This document shows, piece after piece, positions 59,292 to 64,000 of a stretch of 64,000 nt of DNA (within the stretch, counting starts at the first letter, position 1; the number at the start of each line of letters is the position of its first letter). Origin of the DNA: Streptomyces inusitatus (lineage in GTDB: Bacteria; Actinomycetota; Actinomycetes; Streptomycetales; Streptomycetaceae); the NCBI RefSeq assembly GCF_014651115.1, contig NZ_BMWG01000022.1:86815-150814 (forward strand), read 5' to 3'. The notes beneath the pieces were generated by a model that saw only the letters and a program-made list of their open reading frames with translations, was not told where the DNA came from and did no database searches. A program made the position numbers and the translations under genes.

Positions 59292-60115
59292 GCGACGCGC
59301 CGTACGCCTTCTTCCGCCTCCACGTCCTCTCCACCGAGCGGCTCACTCCGTCGATGATCAGGGTGACCTTCGGCGGCGACGACCTCGCCCGCGCGGCCAC
59401 CGCCGGCCTGGACCAGCGCGTCAAGCTCTTCCTGCCCCACCCCGGCCAGGACGAACCGGTCATGCCCGACACCGACCAGGACGACTGGTACGCGGCATGG
59501 CGCGCCCTCGACCCCGACATACGCGGCATCATGCGCACCTACACCGTGCGCTCACTCCGCCGCGACCCCGACGAAATCGTGATCGACTTCGCCACCCACG
59601 GCGATCTGGGCCCCGCCTCCCGCTGGGTCCGCGGCGCCGTCCCCGGCTCCGTCCTCGGCCTCCTCGCCCCGGTCGGCGAGGAGAACGCCGGATACGACTT
59701 CCGGCCGCCCGAGGACACCGACTGGATCCTGCTCACCGGCGACGAGTCCGCGCTCCCCGCCGTCGCGAACATCCTCGAAGCACTGCCCCCGGCCACCCCC
59801 GTCCGCGTCTGGATCGAACTCAACGACCCCGCCGACCGCCAGACACTGCCCACCAGGGCCGACGCCGACATCGTCTGGCTCACCGGCCGGGGCGCCACCC
59901 CCGACGCGATCCGCTCGTCCGAGCTGCCGACCGGCCTCCCGTACGCCTGGATCGCGGGCGAGGCCGCCACCGTACGGGCGGTACGCCGCCAACTCGTCGG
60001 CGAACGCGGCTTCGACCGGCGCAGGGTGAAGTTCACCGGCTACTGGCGCGCGGGAGCGTCCGAGGACGATCTCATGGCCGCCGCCACCACCACCGCCGCC
60101 GACGAAGAAGCCTGA
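59288..60115 (+). CDS. Siderophore-interacting flavoprotein (ViuB/SIP family)
   Basis: 275 residues. FAD-dependent ferric-siderophore reductase; FAD motif RTYTVRSLRR, NAD(P)-binding C-terminal part with LTGDESALPAVANILEALP and the family end VKFTGYWRAGASED. It would release iron in the cytosol after uptake. GTG 59288 overlaps the preceding stop by four bases, so import and reduction are coupled. Confidence 0.93.
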   Translation: MSDAPYAFFRLHVLSTERLTPSMIRVTFGGDDLARAATAGLDQRVKLFLPHPGQDEPVMPDTDQDDWYAAWRALDPDIRGIMRTYTVRSLRRDPDEIVIDFATHGDLGPASRWVRGAVPGSVLGLLAPVGEENAGYDFRPPEDTDWILLTGDESALPAVANILEALPPATPVRVWIELNDPADRQTLPTRADADIVWLTGRGATPDAIRSSELPTGLPYAWIAGEAATVRAVRRQLVGERGFDRRRVKFTGYWRAGASEDDLMAAATTTAADEEA

Positions 60116-60122
60116 CCCGACC

Positions 60123-60156
60123 CCGGTGGTCCCCCTCACCGAGGAGGGACCACCGG
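60123..60156. terminator. Terminator after the siderophore reductase
   Basis: An 11-bp perfect stem (CCGGTGGTCCC with GGGACCACCGG) and 12-base loop, between convergent genes. Confidence 0.85.
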
Positions 60157-60171
60157 CGCCCGCCTCCCGGG

Positions 60172-61206
60172 CTACAGACCCAGCCCGGCCAGCGCCTCGC
60201 CCGCGTCCAGCCCACAGACACCGTCCCCCGCGTCCGACCAGGCCGCCGCGCACAGCGCCCGCAGCCCGTCCATCGCGTCCCCCTCACCCTCCAGCACCAG
60301 CGCCCCGGCACGGGCCACGGCCGTCCACCCACCGCACCGGAAACCGCCGCCCCCCGGTACGGCCCCGACCTCCGGCTGACCGGTCAGCATCCCGCGCAGA
60401 TCCGCGTCCACATACGTCGGCCGGTGCTCCGGCGGCGCGGCCAGCAGCAGCGCCCCGTCCGTGACCCCGGTCAGCACCAGCAGCGAGTCCACACCCCCGT
60501 TGAACGCGCCCTCGATGTCCGTGTCCAGCCGGTCCCCCACCACCAGCGGCCGCCGCGCCCCCGTCCGCAGCACCGTCTCCCGGTGCATCGGCGGCAGCGG
60601 CTTCCCCGCCACCCTCGGCTCCGCACCGGTCGCGATCCGCACCACCTCTACGGCCGCGCCATTGCCCGGCGCGATCCCCCGAGCACTCGGAATCGTCAGA
60701 TCCGTGTTGGAGGCGAACCACGGAACCCCCCGCGCGATGGCGTAACACGCCTCCGCGAACCGCCCCCACGGCAGCTCAGGACCGCCGTACCCCTGCACCA
60801 CGGCCGCCGGATCGTCGTCCGCCGACTCCACCGGCACCAGCCCGCGCTCACGCAGCGCGACCCTCAGCCCCTCCCCGCCGATCACCAGCACCCGGGACCC
60901 GGCCGGCACCTCCTCGGAGATCAACCGGGCCACCGCCTGCGCCGAGTTGATGACATCCGCCGCGGCCGTCTCCACCCCCAGCTCGGTGATGTGCTCGGCC
61001 ACCGCCTCCGGCGTACGCAGCGCGTTGTTCGTCACATACGCCAGCCGCATCCCGTCCGCCCGGGCCGCCAACAGCGAGTCAACGGCGTACGCGATCGCCT
61101 CACCACCCGCGTACACCACACCGTCCAGGTCCAACAGCGCGGTGTCGTACGCCTCGCTCAGCGCCTTCGCGCTCGCACCCGGCCGGGTCCTGCTCAGCTG
61201 ACTCAT
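60172..61206 (-). CDS. HAD-superfamily hydrolase (NagD/4-nitrophenylphosphatase type)
   Basis: 344 residues. Motif I LLDLDGVVYAG, motif II VTNNALRTP, and motifs III/IV GKPLPPMHRE...VVGDRLDTDIEGA are those of the HAD-IIA (NagD) branch. Substrate unknown; sugar or glycerol phosphates are typical. The C-terminal ~75 residues form a small extra domain (GGFRCGGWTAV ... AWSDAGDGVCGLD). ATG 61206 follows GAGGAG. It lies back to back with the DUF1015 gene. Confidence 0.88.
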   Translation of the reverse strand: MSQLSRTRPGASAKALSEAYDTALLDLDGVVYAGGEAIAYAVDSLLAARADGMRLAYVTNNALRTPEAVAEHITELGVETAAADVINSAQAVARLISEEVPAGSRVLVIGGEGLRVALRERGLVPVESADDDPAAVVQGYGGPELPWGRFAEACYAIARGVPWFASNTDLTIPSARGIAPGNGAAVEVVRIATGAEPRVAGKPLPPMHRETVLRTGARRPLVVGDRLDTDIEGAFNGGVDSLLVLTGVTDGALLLAAPPEHRPTYVDADLRGMLTGQPEVGAVPGGGGFRCGGWTAVARAGALVLEGEGDAMDGLRALCAAAWSDAGDGVCGLDAGEALAGLGL

Positions 61207-61280
61207 CCGTCTCTGCTCCTCGATCGAACGTCCACTCCCCCCGATCATCGCTCATCGCCCGCCCCACATACGATGCACGG

Positions 61281-62567
61281 ATGAACTGCGAAGGTCCCGC
61301 GGCCAATGACGGTCTGCGCCTGATCCCCTTCCGTGGACTCCGGTACGTCCCCGAGCGGGTCGGTTCTCTCGCCGCCGTGACCTCCCCGCCCTACGACGTC
61401 GTCGTACGGCCCGATGGACTCCACCATCTGGAATCGGCTGATCCGCACAACATCGTCCGGCTGATCCTGCCGCAGGCGCCCACCCCCGGCGCCCGCCACC
61501 GCCGGGCGGCCGACACCCTCACCCGCTGGCTGGACGAAGGCGTCCTCGCCCCCGACCCCCGACCCGCCCTCTATGTGTACGAGCAGCGCCACGGCGACCT
61601 CCTCCAGCGCGGGGTCATCGGCGCACTCGCCCTGACCGAACCGTCCGAAGGGATCGTCCTCCCCCACGAGGACGTGATGCCGGACATCGTGGCCGACCGC
61701 GCGGAACTGATGCGCACCACCGGAGCCAATCTCGAACCGCTGCTGCTCACCTACCGCAGCACAGGCGGCTCCACCACCGGCACCACCGCCGTCGTCGAAC
61801 GCACCGCGCTGCGGACACCGCTGCTCGCCACCACCACGGAGGACGGCTTCAGCCACCGGCTGTGGGCCGTCACCGACCCCGGCGAACTCGCCGAGATCCA
61901 GAACGATCTGGCGGGCCGCCAGGCACTGATCGCCGACGGCCACCACCGCTGGGCCACCTATCTCCGGCTGCGCGCCGAACACCCGGACGCCACCGGCCCC
62001 TGGGGATACGGACTGGTCCTGCTGATCGACTCGGCCCACCACCCGCTGCGCGTCCGCGCGATCCACCGGCTGCTGCACCGGCTGCCGGTCGCCGATGCCC
62101 TGGCCGCCCTCGGCGACTCCTTCCGCGTCCGGCGTCTCGGCGTACCGCTCGACCGGGCCATGGAGACCCTCGCCGAGACCTCCACCGGAGGCAACGCCTT
62201 CCTCCTCGCCGGCGACGGCGCCTTCCATCTGCTGGACCGCCCGGACCCGGCACTTCTCTCCCGTACCGTGCGAACCGACCGCCCCGAAGCCTGGCGCACC
62301 CTGGACGCGACCGTCCTCCACGCCACCCTCCTCGACCACCTCTGGCGGATCCCGGACGCCCCGGAGCACATCGCCTACATCCACGACACGGAGGCCGCCG
62401 TCACCCAGGCGGAACGCCACGGCGGTACGGCGGTGCTGATGCATCCGGTACGGGAGGAGGTCGTACGGGAGCTGGCCCGCGAGGGCGTGACCATGCCCCG
62501 CAAGTCCACCTCCTTCGGCCCCAAGCCCGCGACCGGTCTGGTGCTCAGAAGTCTGACCCTGGAATGA
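61281..62567 (+). CDS. DUF1015 family protein
   Basis: 428 residues. DUF1015 proteins are soluble, widespread in bacteria and unassigned in function. Conserved segments seen: IPFRGLRYVPERVGSLAAVTSPPYDVV, a central RQALIADGHHRWATYLRLR, with GHHR a likely active or metal site, and the C-terminal PKSTSFGPKP. ATG 61281 starts near the conserved N-terminus. It is monocistronic. Confidence 0.85.
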   Translation: MNCEGPAANDGLRLIPFRGLRYVPERVGSLAAVTSPPYDVVVRPDGLHHLESADPHNIVRLILPQAPTPGARHRRAADTLTRWLDEGVLAPDPRPALYVYEQRHGDLLQRGVIGALALTEPSEGIVLPHEDVMPDIVADRAELMRTTGANLEPLLLTYRSTGGSTTGTTAVVERTALRTPLLATTTEDGFSHRLWAVTDPGELAEIQNDLAGRQALIADGHHRWATYLRLRAEHPDATGPWGYGLVLLIDSAHHPLRVRAIHRLLHRLPVADALAALGDSFRVRRLGVPLDRAMETLAETSTGGNAFLLAGDGAFHLLDRPDPALLSRTVRTDRPEAWRTLDATVLHATLLDHLWRIPDAPEHIAYIHDTEAAVTQAERHGGTAVLMHPVREEVVRELAREGVTMPRKSTSFGPKPATGLVLRSLTLE

Positions 62568-62569
62568 CA

Positions 62570-62599
62570 GAAGGGCGGCACCGCGAGGTGCCGCCCTTC
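62570..62599. terminator. Terminator between the DUF1015 gene and the terminal TPR-like gene
   Basis: A 12-bp perfect stem (GAAGGGCGGCAC with GTGCCGCCCTTC) and six-base loop, between convergent genes. Confidence 0.9.
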
Positions 62600-62611
62600 A
62601 TGTCTCACCGA

Positions 62612-64000
62612 CTACTTGTCGTCGCGGCGGTCGTCGCCGTCCTCGATGTCGTCCTCGGCCTCAGCCTCGGCAACGGCCTCGTCATCAGCCTCGTCGTCGA
62701 ACTCGGGCCGGTCGATCTCGCGCCGCTCCTGGTCGAGCAGCTCGTCCTCATCGACCTCGTCGACCTCGTCCGGCTCGTCCTCGCTCACGGCGTCGACGAA
62801 CTCGACCCCGTCCAGCTCGGCGAGCCGGTCGGACGCGTCGGTCACGCCGTCCTTGTCGGACTCCAGCGTCTTGGCGAACCACTCACGCGCGTCGTCCTCA
62901 CGGCCGGCCGCGAGCAGCGCGTCCGCGTAGGCGTACCGCAGTCGCGGGGTCCAGGGCTGCACGGAGTTGGAAGCCAGCTCCGGGCTCTGAAGCGTCACGA
63001 TCGCGGCGTCGAGCTGGTCCATGTCCCGGCGCGCACCGGCCGCGACCAGGCGCATCTCCACCTGACCGGCCTTGTCGAGCTTCTGCACCTCGGGCTCCCC
63101 GGCCATGGCCAGCGCCCGCTCGGGGCGCCCGAGTCCCCGCTCGCAGTCCGCCATGACGGGCCACAGCTCCACACTGCCGGTCATCCGGCGCGAAGCACGG
63201 AACTCCGCCAGCGCCTCGGTGTACCGCTGCGTGGCATACGCGGCAAAACCGGCCGCCTCACGAACCGCGGCCACCCTGGAGGCCAGCCGAAGCGCGACCC
63301 TGGAGTAGCCATAAGCCTGCTCCGGGTCCTCGTCGATCAGCTTGGCGACCATGACAAGGTTCCTGGAGACATCCTCGGCCAGCCCCTTCGGCAGGCTCAG
63401 AAGCTCCTGCCGCACATCCTGGTCGATCTCGTGACCGGTGACATCATCCGGAATCGGCAGCCGCTTGATCGGCTCACGGTCCGGACGGTCGCGGTCATCC
63501 CTACGGCCATAGCCACCACGGTCATCCCGGCCCCGGTCGTCACGACGGCCATAGCCACCGCCGCCACCACCGCTGGGACGACCACCACGGTCATCCCGGG
63601 AGCCACGGTAACCACCGCGGTCACGGTCGTCATCACGACGGCCATAACCGCCACCGCCGGACGACGGCCGGTCATCGCGTCGACCGTAGCCACCACCGGA
63701 CGGCCGGTCATCACGACGGAAGTCACCACCCGAGGGGCGGTCATCGCGACGGAAACCGCCACCGCCGGAGGGACGGTCGTCCCGACGGAAACCGCCGCCG
63801 GACGGGCGGTCGTCACGACGCGGAGCCCCACCGGACGGACGGTCATCGCGGCGGAAACCGCCGCCACCACCGGACGACGGACGGTCGTCACGACGGCCAT
63901 ACCCACCGCCACCGCTGGGACGACCACCGCGGTCGTCGTCACGGCGGAACGACGGACGATCATCACGACGGTCATCACGCCCACCACCGGACGGACGATC
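62612..64000 (-). CDS. RGG/RDD-repeat protein with TPR-like domain, 5' end outside window
   Basis: 463 C-terminal residues are visible; the frame is open through the right edge and has no start codon there, so the N-terminus is missing. Visible order: about 180 residues of tandem Arg/Asp/Gly/Ser repeats (RRDDRPSGGG, GYGRRDDR and variants), a linker REPIKRLPIPDDVTGHEID, then a helical TPR-like domain (~200 residues: RQELLSLPKGLAEDVSRNLVMVAKLIDEDPEQAYGYSRVALRLASR) and a strongly acidic tail (EDEPDEVDEVDEDELL). RGG-like repeats often bind RNA, but this is inference. Function unknown. Confidence 0.82.
   Translation of the reverse strand, partial: DRPSGGGRDDRRDDRPSFRRDDDRGGRPSGGGGYGRRDDRPSSGGGGGFRRDDRPSGGAPRRDDRPSGGGFRRDDRPSGGGGFRRDDRPSGGDFRRDDRPSGGGYGRRDDRPSSGGGGYGRRDDDRDRGGYRGSRDDRGGRPSGGGGGGYGRRDDRGRDDRGGYGRRDDRDRPDREPIKRLPIPDDVTGHEIDQDVRQELLSLPKGLAEDVSRNLVMVAKLIDEDPEQAYGYSRVALRLASRVAAVREAAGFAAYATQRYTEALAEFRASRRMTGSVELWPVMADCERGLGRPERALAMAGEPEVQKLDKAGQVEMRLVAAGARRDMDQLDAAIVTLQSPELASNSVQPWTPRLRYAYADALLAAGREDDAREWFAKTLESDKDGVTDASDRLAELDGVEFVDAVSEDEPDEVDEVDEDELLDQERREIDRPEFDDEADDEAVAEAEAEDDIEDGDDRRDDK
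63470..64000 (-). repeat. Coding repeats of the RGG/RDD type
   Basis: Degenerate repeats of 24-36 bases encode RRDDRPSGGG-like units in frame with the TPR-like gene. They recur every few dozen bases but differ enough to be coding repeats, not a CRISPR array. Confidence 0.85.

Noticed and set aside
63470..64000. CRISPR-like array at the right end
   Set aside because: Units vary in length and sequence, there are no unique spacers, and the frame is open and encodes a regular RRDDRPSGGG pattern continuous with the TPR-like domain.

Overview
The window is chromosomal DNA from a Streptomyces or a very close relative. Support comes from very high GC with strong third-position bias, many GTG/TTG starts, four-base stop/start overlaps, and lineage markers: the sporulation sigma factor BldN with its anti-sigma RsbN, the Rex-hemACD operon with a Rex operator, a class I lysyl-tRNA synthetase, a DasR-type site before each of two GH19 chitinases, and an iron box before a siderophore locus. 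About 57 protein genes are supported. The first is cut by the left edge and the last by the right edge. I found no tRNA, rRNA, insertion sequence, prophage or CRISPR array.

Layout. 1-4.3 kb: a four-gene plus-strand operon matching part of the Escherichia coli yhf operon (yhfT, php, yhfS, yhfX), a poorly understood PLP/metal-enzyme pathway. 4.3-8.4 kb: divergent lysS and argS, then a small DUF1876 gene. 8.5-11.8 kb: an imine-reductase-like gene and two tandem chitinases. 11.8-18.6 kb: haem synthesis, with hemB behind a DinB-like gene, and rex-hemA-hemC-hemD, each gene overlapping the next. 18.9-22.9 kb: a glutaredoxin-like protein, a HAD phosphatase, bldN and rsbN. A homopolymer-rich patch follows rsbN. 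23.3-28.1 kb: a less conserved stretch with an I78-type inhibitor, a WYL regulator, a glycosyltransferase and two unrecognised genes.

28.2-32.4 kb: der, plsC, cmk and tyrA. 32.4-36.1 kb: an NAD-salvage operon (pnuC, nadR-like, nrtR, ADP-ribosylglycohydrolase) behind a perfect palindrome that overlaps the promoter. 36.3-40.8 kb: a segregation-linked operon (parA-like, small DNA-binding candidate, scpA, scpB, rluB-type pseudouridine synthase). 41.1-50.5 kb: alanine dehydrogenase, a STAND/TPR ATPase, ADP-ribose hydrolase, pyrG, a GH15 trehalase-like enzyme and a glycosyltransferase. 50.6-55.0 kb: recN, nadK, tlyA, a small conserved protein and a sterol-carrier-fold protein. 55.1-60.1 kb: a siderophore uptake locus (ATPase, two permeases, Tat-type lipoprotein, siderophore-interacting reductase). 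60.2-64 kb: a HAD phosphatase, a DUF1015 protein and the C-terminal part of an Arg/Gly/Asp-repeat plus TPR-like protein.

Most of this is core Streptomyces sequence. The parts most worth following up are the yhf-type operon, the NrtR-controlled NAD operon with an atypical NadR P-loop, the STAND/TPR protein with an AT-rich control region, and the terminal RGG/DD-repeat protein.
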